From UBA1801 sp035353395 (GTDB lineage: Bacteria > Acidobacteriota > Holophagae > Holophagales > Holophagaceae), in contig DAOPZL010000014.1 in the NCBI GenBank assembly GCA_035353395.1, positions 1 to 60,597 of the forward strand: a DNA stretch of 60,597 bases, in the 5' to 3' direction. Position 1 is the stretch's first letter, and each line of letters begins with the position of its first letter. Under the pieces are notes generated by a model that searched no databases, had not been told where the DNA came from, and saw nothing but the letters and a program-made list of their open reading frames with translations. This document shows, in pieces, positions 18,525-26,915 of this stretch. Position numbers and translations under genes: made by a program.

Positions 18525-19856
18525 ATGAGTGCCACGCAAGCCGCCGAACTGAATCCCCTGGCGCAGGTCGCCAACGAGTCCATCCGGAAGGACTGCCCGG
18601 CGGTCTTCGAGCTCCTGGGCGAGCGCGGGAAGCGGTTCTTCTTCCCCACCAAGGGCATCCTCGCCCAGGGCGCGGAGGCCAAGCAGAAGGCCAAGGTGGC
18701 CAACGCGACCATCGGCATCGCCACCGAGAACGGGGAGCCCATGTACCTGGCGTGCGTGCATCGCTACTTCAGCGGCCTCACCTCGGCGAACCTCTACGAC
18801 TACGCACCCAGCTACGGGAAGCCCGCCCTGCGCCAGGCCTGGGCCCAGAAGCAGCGCGAGGAGACCCCCTCCCTGGGCGGGCAGCCCGTGTCCAATCCCG
18901 TGGTCACCAACGCCCTGACCCACGGACTCTCCACCATTGGCGAGCTCTTCCTGGATCCCGGGGACGAGGTCCTCTCCGGCGACCTGCTGTGGGAGAACTA
19001 CAACCTGGCCTGGGAGACCCGGCTCGGCGCCCACATCAGCTACTACCCCTTCTTCGACGCCGGGCTCAAGGGCTTCAACCTCGAGGCCTTCTCCCAGGCC
19101 CTGAAGGCGCGACTGGGCCGGAAGCTCGTGGTATCCCTCAACTTCCCCAACAATCCCTCCGGCTACACGCCGACCAAGGCCGAGGCCCTCGGCATCGTGC
19201 GCGCCCTCACCGAGGCCGCCGAGGCTGGGAGCAGGCTGGTGGTGGTCTGCGACGACGCCTACTACGGCATGTTCTTCGACGAGGCCTGCGAGAAGGAATC
19301 CCTCTTCGGCCGGCTGGCCCAGGCCCACCCGAACCTGCTGGCCGTCAAGGTCGACGGGGGCACCAAGGAGGCCTTCGTGTGGGGCATGCGCGTGGGCTTC
19401 ATCACCTACGGCGTCAAGAACGGCACGCCCGCCGCCTACAAGGCCCTGGAGGACAAGACCGCGGGCGTGATCCGCGCCATGGTGTCGAGCGTCACCCACC
19501 CGGGGCAGACGATCGTCCTGAAGGCCCTCCAGGATCCGGATTTCCGCCGCCAGCAGGCCGAGAAGGTGGAGATCCTCCGCCAGCGCGCCGAGGCCACGGG
19601 GGTGGCATGCCGCCGGGCGGAATACGCGGACTGCTGGGACGTCTATCCCTACAACAGCGGCTACTTCATGTGCCTGCGCCTCAAGGACGCCGACGCGGAC
19701 ACCGTGCGCATGAACCTCCTCGACGAGCACGGGGTCGGCACCATCGCCCTGGGCCCGACCAACCTCCGCGTGGCCTTCTCCTGCCTGACCGAAGCCCAGA
19801 TCCCGGGGGTCTTCAAGGCCATCGCCGCCGCGGTGAGGACCGTCCGGGGGAGATGA
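18525..19856 (+). CDS. Class I/II PLP-dependent aminotransferase
   Basis: 443 residues, an aspartate aminotransferase-fold enzyme (fold type I). NFPNNPSGYTPTKAEA and VVCDDAYYGMFFD hold the Asn and Asp/Tyr that contact PLP. The Schiff-base lysine is probably K281 (DGGTKEAFVWGMRVGF), with the following Arg in the usual GxRxG place. Only an N-terminal helix precedes the fold, and the N-terminal extension is longer than in AspC. The substrate cannot be read from the sequence. It is followed 8 bases later by a purine phosphoribosyltransferase on the same strand, with no obvious functional link. Confidence 0.85.
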   Translation: MSATQAAELNPLAQVANESIRKDCPAVFELLGERGKRFFFPTKGILAQGAEAKQKAKVANATIGIATENGEPMYLACVHRYFSGLTSANLYDYAPSYGKPALRQAWAQKQREETPSLGGQPVSNPVVTNALTHGLSTIGELFLDPGDEVLSGDLLWENYNLAWETRLGAHISYYPFFDAGLKGFNLEAFSQALKARLGRKLVVSLNFPNNPSGYTPTKAEALGIVRALTEAAEAGSRLVVVCDDAYYGMFFDEACEKESLFGRLAQAHPNLLAVKVDGGTKEAFVWGMRVGFITYGVKNGTPAAYKALEDKTAGVIRAMVSSVTHPGQTIVLKALQDPDFRRQQAEKVEILRQRAEATGVACRRAEYADCWDVYPYNSGYFMCLRLKDADADTVRMNLLDEHGVGTIALGPTNLRVAFSCLTEAQIPGVFKAIAAAVRTVRGR

Positions 19857-19863
19857 GGAATCC

Positions 19864-20373
19864 ATGAGCGCCAATCCCTACAAGGACGAAGTCGTCATCT
19901 CCTGGCCCGAACTCCACCGGGACGCGCGCTACCTCTGCACGATCCTTCACGACCTCGGGGACTGGAAGGGCATCATCGCCATCACGCGCGGCGGGCTCGT
20001 GCCCGCCGCCCTGGTGGCCCGGGAGCTGGAGATCAGGCTCATCGACACCGTCTGCGTCGTCAGCTACGGGGCCTCGAACGAGGGCAACGCGCAGCAGGCC
20101 CAGGGAAGCCTCCGCTGGCTCAAGACCGTCGAGGGCGATGGGGACGGCTGGCTCCTGATCGACGATCTCGTGGACACGGGCAAGACCGCCAGGGCCGTGC
20201 GGGAGATGCTTCCCAAGGCCCACTTCGCGACCCTCTACGCCAAGCCCATGGGGCGTCCCATCGTGGACACCTTCGTCAAGGAGTTCCGCCAGGACAAGTG
20301 GATCTACTTCCCCTGGGACATCGACTACCGCTTCGTGTCCCCGATCCGGTCCCGGAAGGTCGAGCACATCTGA
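19864..20373 (+). CDS. gpt: Xanthine/guanine phosphoribosyltransferase
   Basis: 169 residues, in the size range of Gpt. The PRPP-binding motif is WLLIDDLVDTGKTA (about residues 97-110). IIAITRGGLVPAALVARELEI near the N-terminus and the C-terminal WIYFPWDID, where the purine base stacks, are typical of XGPRT. It salvages xanthine and guanine to XMP and GMP with PRPP. Translation is likely coupled to the aminotransferase 8 bases upstream. A distant hypoxanthine PRT is possible but the WxxFPWD ending favours Gpt. Confidence 0.9.
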   Translation: MSANPYKDEVVISWPELHRDARYLCTILHDLGDWKGIIAITRGGLVPAALVARELEIRLIDTVCVVSYGASNEGNAQQAQGSLRWLKTVEGDGDGWLLIDDLVDTGKTARAVREMLPKAHFATLYAKPMGRPIVDTFVKEFRQDKWIYFPWDIDYRFVSPIRSRKVEHI

Positions 20374-20418
20374 CGGCGCCCATGCGGCAGGCCGCCGCGG
20401 CCCCCGTCCAGGCCTTCC

Positions 20419-21783
20419 TCAGAGGGCCAGGAACCGGGGGCCGACGTTCGTGATGGATCCTGCGCCGAAGGTGAGCAGGAGGTCCCCCGGAAGGGTCAGT
20501 CCGTCCAGGGCCGCGGGGAGGTCCTCGATCCTGGGCACGTAGTGGGCCTCCCGCTGCCCGTGGGCCAGGATCGACTCCACCAGCGACGCCCCGGTGAGTC
20601 CGGGGATGGGTTCCTCGCTGGCGGCATAGATGTCGGTGACCACGACCACGTCCGCGTCGAAGAAGGCGTGGCCGAACTCCTCCAGGAGGGCCCGGGTCCG
20701 GGTGTAGCGGTGGGGCTGGAAGGCCGCGACGATGCGGCGGTCCGGGAACCCCTTCCGCGCCGCCGCGAGGGTGGCGGCGATCTCCGTGGGATGGTGGCCG
20801 TAGTCGTCGACCACCAGGACGCCCTTCCGCTCGCCCTTCCTCTGGAACCGCCGGTCGGCGCCCGTGAAGCCGGCCAGGCTAGCCTGGATGGCCGTCCTCT
20901 CGAGACCCATCTCGAGGGCGATCCCGATGGCGGCAAGGGCGTTGAGGACCATGTGGTCGCCCGGGATGCCCAGGGAGAATGCGCCGAAGTCCTCGCCGGA
21001 GACCCGGACCCTGAAGTGCGTGCGGCATTCCTCCTGGCGGATGTCCAGCGCGCGGATGTCCACCTGGGGGTTGGTGCCGTAGGTCCGGACCGGGCGCTTG
21101 AGCCGGGGCAGGATGGAGGCCACGTTGGGGCAGTCGATGCAGGCGAAGACGCTGCCGTAGAAGGGAACCTTGTTCCCGAAGGCGACGAAGGCCTCCTTGA
21201 TCTCGTCCAGGTCCCGGTAGTGGTCCAGGTGCTCGCGGTCGATGTTGGTGATGACGGCCAGGGTGGGGGTGAGCATCAGGAAGCTGCCGTCGCTCTCGTC
21301 GGCCTCCGCCACGAGGAGCGAGCCCTTCCCCAGCTTGGCGTTGCTGCCGATGGTCCCGAGCTTTCCGCCCACGATGATGGTGGGGTCGAGGCCTCCCTGG
21401 CTGAGGATGTGGGCCACCATGCTGGTGGTGGTCGTCTTCCCGTGGGAACCCGCCACCGCGATGCCGTGCTTCATGCGCATCAGCTCGGCCAGCATCTCGC
21501 CCCTGGGGATGACCGGGATCTTGGCGGCATGGGCGGCCAGGACTTCCGGGTTGTCGCTCCCGACCGCGCTGGAGATCACCACCACCTGGGCGTCCCCGAC
21601 GTTCCGGGCGTCGTGGCCGACGTGGACGGCCACGCCCAGGCCCCGCAGCCGTTCGAGGGCGGCGCTCTCCTTCTGGTCCGAGCCCCGCACCTGGTAGCCC
21701 AGGTTCACGAGGACCTCGGCGATGCCCGACATGCCGATGCCCCCGATGCCCACGAAATGGATGCGCTGGATCTTGCCGAACAC
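20419..21783 (-). CDS. murC: UDP-N-acetylmuramate--L-alanine ligase
   Basis: 454 residues, standard for MurC. N-terminal Rossmann domain with IHFVGIGGIGMSGIAEVL, central ATPase domain with the P-loop G112-S-H-G-K-T-T-T-T and ADESDGSF, and C-terminal domain with VVDDYGHHPTEI. It adds the first residue, L-alanine, to UDP-MurNAc in peptidoglycan synthesis. The start codon is GTG, with GGGAG about 7 bases upstream. It stands alone here rather than in a dcw cluster. Confidence 0.96.
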   Translation of the reverse strand: MFGKIQRIHFVGIGGIGMSGIAEVLVNLGYQVRGSDQKESAALERLRGLGVAVHVGHDARNVGDAQVVVISSAVGSDNPEVLAAHAAKIPVIPRGEMLAELMRMKHGIAVAGSHGKTTTTSMVAHILSQGGLDPTIIVGGKLGTIGSNAKLGKGSLLVAEADESDGSFLMLTPTLAVITNIDREHLDHYRDLDEIKEAFVAFGNKVPFYGSVFACIDCPNVASILPRLKRPVRTYGTNPQVDIRALDIRQEECRTHFRVRVSGEDFGAFSLGIPGDHMVLNALAAIGIALEMGLERTAIQASLAGFTGADRRFQRKGERKGVLVVDDYGHHPTEIAATLAAARKGFPDRRIVAAFQPHRYTRTRALLEEFGHAFFDADVVVVTDIYAASEEPIPGLTGASLVESILAHGQREAHYVPRIEDLPAALDGLTLPGDLLLTFGAGSITNVGPRFLAL

Positions 21784-21852
21784 GCTGGACTCCCGGAACG
21801 AGAGGTCCAGTGTATCGGAATGCCCCGGCGGCCGGAGGCGCGGGGGAGGGCG

Positions 21853-22269
21853 TCAGGCGGGCCCGAGCCCGTCCCGGATGGCGGCGGAAAGCCGGTCCAG
21901 CTCCAGCCGTGTCCTCTCCAGGGTCGTGCCCTCGAACTCGGACCGGGTGGTGAGGTCGCCCTCGCCGAACACGGGAATCAGGTGCAGGTGCGCATGCTCG
22001 ACCAGGAGCCCGGCGGAGAGGGTCGCCACCTTGGGCGGGCGGAAGAGGCCGTCCAGGGACCTGGAGATCCGGCCCGCGGCCCGGAAGAGCTGGACCAGCT
22101 CGGGGGCCGGGATGCGGAAGACGTCCAGGTAGTGGGTCTTCGGCATGACGAGCACGTGGCCTTCGTGGAGGGGGCGCAGGGGCATGAAGGCGATCACCGT
22201 GCCGTCCTCGTAGACGATGGTCCGGTCCCGGTCGCCCCCGATGAGGTCGCAGAAGGGGCAGGGGCTCAT
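21853..22269 (-). CDS. HIT family hydrolase
   Basis: 138 residues. A short CPFCDL motif at the N-terminus (C4, C7) may help bind zinc, and the histidine triad is H92-A-H94-L-H96-L, so the catalytic His is in place. HIT proteins hydrolyse or transfer nucleotidyl groups (Ap4A, AMP-lysine and similar). The N-terminal half reads IVYEDGTVIAFMPLRPLHEGH, typical for the Hint/Fhit-like branch. The ATG at 22269 is chosen from homology, as upstream in-frame codons belong to a small gene in another frame. It lies just 19 bases downstream of that small gene. Confidence 0.88.
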   Translation of the reverse strand: MSPCPFCDLIGGDRDRTIVYEDGTVIAFMPLRPLHEGHVLVMPKTHYLDVFRIPAPELVQLFRAAGRISRSLDGLFRPPKVATLSAGLLVEHAHLHLIPVFGEGDLTTRSEFEGTTLERTRLELDRLSAAIRDGLGPA

Positions 22270-22288
22270 GCCCGTCTCTCCGGGAACC

Positions 22289-22543
22289 TCATGGATGCGC
22301 GATCCGGGTGCGTCCCCCGTTCCGGCGGCCGTGCAGGTCGACCACCGCCTGGACGAAGCGCGTGAACTGGTCCCAGTCCTTGAACTCGGCGATCCAGTCC
22401 TTCTCGGGGTCGTCCTCCGGGCCGATCCGCAGTTCCGGCGTCCCGTAGCAGTCGACCACCTCGACGGAACATTTCCCTTCGCTCCGGCCCCGGGTATCGC
22501 CGGCATCGACCACTTCGTCGAAGAATACGGGGGTGCCCATCAT
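22289..22543 (-). CDS. Small acidic protein of unknown function
   Basis: 84 residues beginning MMGTPVFFDEVVDAGD, rich in Asp/Glu, with a helical middle (FKDWDQFTRFVQAVVDL). No family is recognised. A good AAGGAGG ribosome site lies just upstream of the double ATG, which supports it as a real gene. It reads into the HIT gene with 19 bases between, so the two are probably one transcript. Confidence 0.65.
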   Translation of the reverse strand: MMGTPVFFDEVVDAGDTRGRSEGKCSVEVVDCYGTPELRIGPEDDPEKDWIAEFKDWDQFTRFVQAVVDLHGRRNGGRTRIAHP

Positions 22544-22620
22544 GCCTCCTTGTCGGGGAATGCCGCATTATGCATGCATCCGGGCCGTAAAGCATCCCGC
22601 GGAGTGGGATCGGGGGCGCA

Positions 22621-22878
22621 TCAATCCTCCACCTTCTCGACGGCGATGACCAGGCGCGCGACGATGGCGGCGAGGGCCCCGACCGCCGCGAGGACCGGGA
22701 GCAGGGCGGCGCCCACGAGCCCCACGGTGAGGGGGATCTCCAGGTAGACCTTGCCCTCCTCGTTCTTCAGGATGATGCGGCGCACGTTCCCCGCATGGAT
22801 GAGCTCCTTCACCTTGTCCAGGACTTTTCCGCCCTCGAGCCTGAACTCCTCGGTCCTTGATTCTCTGGGATCCGGCAT
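22621..22878 (-). CDS. DUF4342 family protein
   Basis: 85 residues. The first half is charged and helical with the KVLDKVKELIHAGNVRRIILKNEEGK motif of DUF4342, followed by LEIPLTVGLVG and a long hydrophobic helix (about 52-80) that probably enters the membrane. The function of the family is unknown. The ATG is placed where the family's N-terminal segment (RTEEFRLEGGKV) starts shortly after. It is followed on the same strand by the small-protein/HIT pair about 80 bases away. Confidence 0.85.
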   Translation of the reverse strand: MPDPRESRTEEFRLEGGKVLDKVKELIHAGNVRRIILKNEEGKVYLEIPLTVGLVGAALLPVLAAVGALAAIVARLVIAVEKVED

Positions 22879-22907
22879 GGGATGCCTCCGGGATGGGAAA
22901 GGCCGGC

Positions 22908-23645
22908 TCAGGAAGAAGCCGGGTGGATCTGCCTGGCGATGGCCTCGACCCGCGCAAGGGCTTCCTCGAGATCCGGCCGGCCCTTCACGACGGACACGTC
23001 GTTGATGAAATAGCCGCCCCCGGCGGAGCCGACCGTCCCGGTCAGGAACAGCCGCGCCGTCTTCGCGGCCTTGTCCGGGTTCACCCGGCTGGGACCCACG
23101 AGATAGCCGAAGATGAACCCGTTCTCCAGCTCCCGGAGGATCCCCAGGGGCTTCGGCTCGTTGGCCTTGATCTTCTTGACCGTCCTTTCGAGATCGGAGA
23201 GGCCGGCATTCGGCGCCGACTGGAGGGAGGCCTTCATCTCCGACAGCTGCCTGCGGACGTCGCCGCTCTCCAGGAAACAGATGTAGCAGTGGCGCACGTC
23301 GAGCGGGTTCGGAAGCGCGTGGCTGCCGTACGGGTTCGAGCCCCCGTGGTAGAAGTATTCGACGTCGGCCATCCGGGCCAGCACCGCGATCAGGCCCCGG
23401 GTGTTCACCTCCCGGAGGCTCCAGCTCACCTTGAGGTCCTCGAAGAATTCGGTGGCCGGGGAGTCCACGTCCAGCGCGTCGGCGTAGCCTTCGGGGACCG
23501 GGAACAGGTGCCTCGTCGGCGCCTTGCGCGCCGCAGTCCCGGCACCGGGGGACTGGGCCGCCCCGAGGCCTGCCGGCCCCGGGGAGAGCGCCAGGAGGCA
23601 GGCACTGGTCAAGGTCCGTCGGAGGATTCCGTTCATTCGCATCAC
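22908..23645 (-). CDS. Exported protein of unknown function
   Basis: 245 residues with a signal peptide (about 1-30, ending GLGAAQ). The mature protein has a helix-rich N-terminal half with two cysteines (HCYICFLES) and a strand-rich C-terminal half containing GGGYFINDVSVVKGRP. No known domain is recognised. Its start overlaps the stop of the upstream lipoprotein gene by 4 bases (ATGA), so the two proteins are probably made together and may work together. Confidence 0.7.
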   Translation of the reverse strand: MMRMNGILRRTLTSACLLALSPGPAGLGAAQSPGAGTAARKAPTRHLFPVPEGYADALDVDSPATEFFEDLKVSWSLREVNTRGLIAVLARMADVEYFYHGGSNPYGSHALPNPLDVRHCYICFLESGDVRRQLSEMKASLQSAPNAGLSDLERTVKKIKANEPKPLGILRELENGFIFGYLVGPSRVNPDKAAKTARLFLTGTVGSAGGGYFINDVSVVKGRPDLEEALARVEAIARQIHPASS

Positions 23646-24106
23646 CTGCCGGCGATCCTGAACCGGTAGTAGGGCTCGATCTTGTCCTTCCCGGAGCCGG
23701 AACCCGGGATGAACCGGAAGACGACCGAATCCCTGGACCTGAACTCATAGTCAAGCCGCGCGTTCCGGTTCTCCTTGGCGTAGCGCAGCATCAGGCTCCG
23801 GTCCCCGAAGAAGGAATAGCGGCCGAAATAGTCCACCTTGGCGCCGCCCTGCCGGGCGATCTCGTGGAATTCCCCGCTGGCGTAGAACTGGAAGACGTTG
23901 GCGCACTCGCCCAGCTTCCACTGGGGCACCTCGCCCTCGACCGGGGGCGTGAAGGGGTGGTCCGGGTCCACGACCGGCATCGCCCAGTCTCCGACGATCA
24001 TCTCCTCGGGGGCGGGCTCGTGCGCGAACGTCTCGTGCCACTTCGTCCTGATCGTCGCGCAGGAGGTGAGCAGCACGAGGACGGTCATCGGAATGCATCG
24101 TTTCAT
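23642..24106 (-). CDS. Lipoprotein of unknown function
   Basis: 154 residues. The signal ends in a lipobox (VLLTSCAT, Cys16), so it is a probable lipoprotein. After that comes a domain of about 130 residues with a WAMPVVDPDHP segment and beta-strands such as GEFHEIARQGG and RDSVVFRFIPGSG, perhaps a lipocalin-like barrel. It is the first gene of a translationally coupled pair with the exported protein downstream. No specific family is recognised. Confidence 0.7.
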   Translation of the reverse strand: MKRCIPMTVLVLLTSCATIRTKWHETFAHEPAPEEMIVGDWAMPVVDPDHPFTPPVEGEVPQWKLGECANVFQFYASGEFHEIARQGGAKVDYFGRYSFFGDRSLMLRYAKENRNARLDYEFRSRDSVVFRFIPGSGSGKDKIEPYYRFRIAGR

Positions 24107-24202
24107 GGATCACCCTGCCCTGTGGGATCTGTGGTAGAAGGGTCTCCGGAATTGTACGGCACCTGGGCGCCGGCATGGCGCCCTGTCGGGGAAGGACAGG
24201 AC

Positions 24203-24819
24203 ATGATGGACCCGGACCCCCTTGGTCGCGCTGGCGATCCCCACGGCCTGGGCCGCTTCGTGGCGGCGCAGGCAGGCGACTACGCGCGGGCCCTGGCCGA
24301 GATCCGGAGCGGCCGGAAGCGGACCCACTGGATGTGGTACGTCTTCCCGCAGCTCGAAGGGCTCGGTTCCAGCGCCATCTCCAGGCGCTACGCCATCAGG
24401 GACCTCGCCGAAGCCGAGGCCTATCTCGNNNNNNNNNNNNNNNNNNNNNNNNNNNNNNNNNNNNNNNNNNNNNNNNNNNNNNNNNNNNNNNNNNNNNNNN
24501 NNNNNNNNNNNNNNNNNNNNNNNNNNNNGCCATCTCCAGGCGCTACGCCATCAGGGACCTCGCCGAAGCCGAGGCCTATCTCGACCACGCCGTCCTGGGG
24601 CCGAGGCTGAAGGAATGTTTCGAGGCGGTGCTCCAGGTCGAGGGGAGGTCCGCGCAGGAGATCTTCGGTTCCCCCGACGACCTGAAGCTCCATTCCTGCG
24701 CCACCCTGTTCGCATCCGTGTCCCCCGCCGGATCCGTCTTCGAGCGGGTGCTCGGCAAGTATTTTCAGGGGCGCCGGGACGCCCTGACGGTCGGCCTGCT
24801 CGGCGCCGCGGGGCGCTGA
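24203..24819 (+). CDS. DUF1810 family protein, interrupted by a false assembly gap
   Basis: The N-terminal part (24203-24428) and C-terminal part (24529-24819) belong to one gene. If the 100 N and one copy of the 55-base duplication are removed, the frames join exactly (...EAEAYL then DHAVLGPRL...) into a 153-residue protein, the usual length of DUF1810. Family motifs visible are FVAAQAGDYARALAEIRSG, THWMWYVFPQLEGLG, SRRYAIRDLAEA and FGSPDDLKLHSC. The family occurs in many bacteria and some eukaryotes; its function is not established (calpastatin-like naming in databases is not informative). In the record as given the frame breaks because 155 extra bases are present. Confidence 0.92.
24374..24583. 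repeat. 55-base exact duplication around an N gap (assembly artefact)
   Basis: Bases 24374-24428 and 24529-24583 are identical over all 55 positions and are separated only by 100 N (24429-24528). The two contig ends therefore overlap by 55 bases, a common assembler k-mer length, and should have been merged. It is not a biological repeat. Confidence 0.95.
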
Positions 24820-24882
24820 AGCCGCCCGGTCCCCGGGTGCGCGGGGCGGACACACCTCGGCGACAGGGTTTGTCAGAACCAG

Positions 24883-24911
24883 TTGTCCGTCCGGCATGCC
24901 CGCGCTAGGAT
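24883..24911 (+). promoter_or_regulatory. Sigma-70-like promoter of the haem-binding protein gene
   Basis: TTGTCC at 24883-24888 and TAGGAT at 24906-24911 are separated by exactly 17 bases, and the gene's ATG lies about 50 bases downstream with its own AAGGAGG site. It is one of the few places in the window where both boxes and the spacing agree. Confidence 0.5.
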
Positions 24912-24960
24912 CCTGCATCCAGGTCGACGGCTCCATCGTTTCGACGGAAGGAGGAAATCC

Positions 24961-25611
24961 ATGGCTTTCCCGCGCTTCCGCATGCCTGCCTCCCGAAGGA
25001 CCTGCCTGTGGGATCTTCTCGTGCTGGCCTTCATCTTCGCCGCGATCCAGTTCGTTCCCTACGGCCGGGACCGCGCGGCGCAGCCCGCCCAGCGCCCCTT
25101 CGCCTGGAAGGCCCGGGACGCGGAACGGATCGCCCGGTCGGCGTGCTACGACTGCCACAGCAGCGAGACCCGCTGGTGGTGGGCCGTGAAGGTGGCCCCC
25201 TTCTCGTGGCTCGCCCGGAGCGACATCAACGAGGCGAGGCGCAAGCTCGACTTCTCGGACTGGACGGGCCGGCTTTCGCCCGAGGGCTTGCAGCGCGCCC
25301 TTGACCGAGGCATGCCGCCGATCCAGTACACCCTCTTCCATCCCGAGGCCCGCCTGGGCGATGCACAGAAGCGGGTCCTGGTGGACGGCTTCCGGGCCTC
25401 GGTCGTTTCCCCGCCCGTTCCAGCGCCGGGCTCGGACCCCTGCGCGATCATCGAGGCCCGGTGCGCCTCCTGCCATTCGTCCGAGCCCGCCCTCCGGTTC
25501 CGCGCCTCCAGCCCCGGGGAGGCCGGAGACCTCCTCGACAAGATGGTGAAGCGGGGGGCCCAGCTCACGGAGGCCGAGCGGAAGATCCTCCTGGCCTACT
25601 ACACCCGCTGA
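24961..25611 (+). CDS. Membrane-anchored haem-binding (cytochrome c-like) protein
   Basis: 216 residues. A membrane segment (about 16-34) anchors it, and the rest faces the periplasm. Two CxxCH haem-attachment motifs are present: C62-Y-D-C65-H66 (followed by SSET, as in the Pfam 'haem-binding domain' family, DUF with HSxxTxWPWY) and C168-A-S-C171-H172. It is therefore probably a dihaem cytochrome involved in periplasmic electron transfer; the partner is unknown. A strong AAGGAGG site 8 bases upstream defines the start. A promoter-like pair of boxes lies ~50 bases before it. Confidence 0.85.
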   Translation: MAFPRFRMPASRRTCLWDLLVLAFIFAAIQFVPYGRDRAAQPAQRPFAWKARDAERIARSACYDCHSSETRWWWAVKVAPFSWLARSDINEARRKLDFSDWTGRLSPEGLQRALDRGMPPIQYTLFHPEARLGDAQKRVLVDGFRASVVSPPVPAPGSDPCAIIEARCASCHSSEPALRFRASSPGEAGDLLDKMVKRGAQLTEAERKILLAYYTR

Positions 25612-25662
25612 GCGGACGGGCCTCCTGCCTCCAGGAGCGCCGGATGTGGCATCCTTGCAGGG

Positions 25663-26532
25663 ATGATCCGGGCCGCGAACACACGATCCATCGCGCTGGC
25701 GACCGCCCTCCTGGTCCTGTGCCCGGCGAGGCTCGCGGCGTGCACCCTCTGGGCCGCCGTCAACGAAGGCTCCGCGGGGGGGACGCTGCTGTCGAAGAAC
25801 AGGGACTGGCGGCCCGATCATCGCCAGGCGCTGCGGCTCGTCCACCCCGGCCAGGGGCTCGCCTACCTGGGGCTCTTCGCGGAGGACGGCAGCGACCCCG
25901 GCTTGAAGGCGGGTGTGAACGAGAAGGGCCTCTCGATTGTCTCCGCCTCCACCAACATCCCGAAGAAGCTCCTGGCCGACCAGCCAGGCAGGCACGGCGT
26001 CATGCGGCGGATCCTGGCGGGCTACGGGTGCGTCGACGCGCTGGCGGCCGACGCCCCGAAGCTCTTCTCCCAGGCGCGCGCCTCCTTCTTCCTGGTGGCC
26101 GACCGGCGGAAGCTGCTGGTGGCGGAGGTGGGACTGGGAGGGCGCTTCAGCCTGGAGGTGATCGAGGCCGGCACGGCCGCGCACACCAACCACTTCCTGG
26201 ACCCGAGGCTCGCGGCCGCCTGCAACGCAAGGATCGGTGCGAGCAGCGCCAGGCGCCTCGCCCGCATCGGCGAGCTGCTGGCGCAGGCCGGGAAACCGTT
26301 CACCCTTGCCCAGTTCGCCGCGATGAGCCGGGACCGCCATGACGGTCCCGACGACAGCCTGTGGCGCAGCGGCCGGGAGCACACCCTGGCCTCGTGGATC
26401 GTCGATTCTCCCCTCGCAGGGCCCCCGAGGCTCCGCGTCGTGATCGCCAATCCCGGCGAGGCCGAGGAGACGCGGGAGTTCGACCTGGATGAAGGCTTCT
26501 GGCGGAGGGAGCGGCTCGACGCAGCTCCGTGA
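25663..26532 (+). CDS. Secreted NTN hydrolase of the C45/choloylglycine-like group
   Basis: 289 residues. A signal peptide ends in ARLAA, and the next residue is Cys27 (CTLWAAVNEG), which would become the N-terminal catalytic nucleophile after cleavage. SKNRDW follows, with Arg and Asp at the places used by acyl-CoA:6-APA acyltransferase and linear-amide hydrolases. KAGVNEKGLSIVSASTN is the matching core strand-loop. The enzyme probably cleaves a linear amide bond in the periplasm; the substrate is unknown. The gene starts about 50 bases downstream of the haem-binding gene. Confidence 0.85.
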   Translation: MIRAANTRSIALATALLVLCPARLAACTLWAAVNEGSAGGTLLSKNRDWRPDHRQALRLVHPGQGLAYLGLFAEDGSDPGLKAGVNEKGLSIVSASTNIPKKLLADQPGRHGVMRRILAGYGCVDALAADAPKLFSQARASFFLVADRRKLLVAEVGLGGRFSLEVIEAGTAAHTNHFLDPRLAAACNARIGASSARRLARIGELLAQAGKPFTLAQFAAMSRDRHDGPDDSLWRSGREHTLASWIVDSPLAGPPRLRVVIANPGEAEETREFDLDEGFWRRERLDAAP

Positions 26533-26541
26533 CCCTCCCGG

Positions 26542-26823
26542 CTACGTCTCCCGCCCCCGGCCCCGCCTGTCCAGGAGCCAGGCCAGCAGGGGCAGCAGCA
26601 GGGAGCCCCCGGGCAGCGAGAAGAGCGCCAGCATGGGAGCCGCGCTGCCCAGGGCCTTCAGGCACAGGCGGATCTGGGCCCGGTCCTCCGCCGTCCAGGC
26701 CCCCCCGTTCCGCTCCTTCATCAGGACCTGCATGAGTCCCTGCACGCCCAGGACCGACTGCAGCCAGAGCCGCCTCACCGGGAGGAGGAAACGCAGGACC
26801 TGGATCGACGCCGCGCAGGACAT
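26542..26823 (-). CDS. Small membrane protein, distantly LETM1-like C-terminus
   Basis: 93 residues. An N-terminal amphipathic stretch (IQVLRFLLPVRRLWLQ) and a C-terminal hydrophobic segment (LALFSLPGGSLLLPLLAWLL, about 66-85) are present. The LPGGSLLLPLL motif recalls the short LETM1-type membrane motif found in small bacterial proteins, which is only a resemblance. The reading frame lies in a gap between two genes, on the strand opposite to the NTN hydrolase. No good ribosome site precedes the ATG, so the start is uncertain. Confidence 0.5.
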   Translation of the reverse strand: MSCAASIQVLRFLLPVRRLWLQSVLGVQGLMQVLMKERNGGAWTAEDRAQIRLCLKALGSAAPMLALFSLPGGSLLLPLLAWLLDRRGRGRET

Positions 26824-26915
26824 GGGAAGCCGCCGGAAGGGAGAGCCGTCCCCCTGTTTTCGGCCTCCCGGCCGGTTCCCATGAGCCGTGCCCGGGAGGG
26901 CGCGGCCGACCGGGT

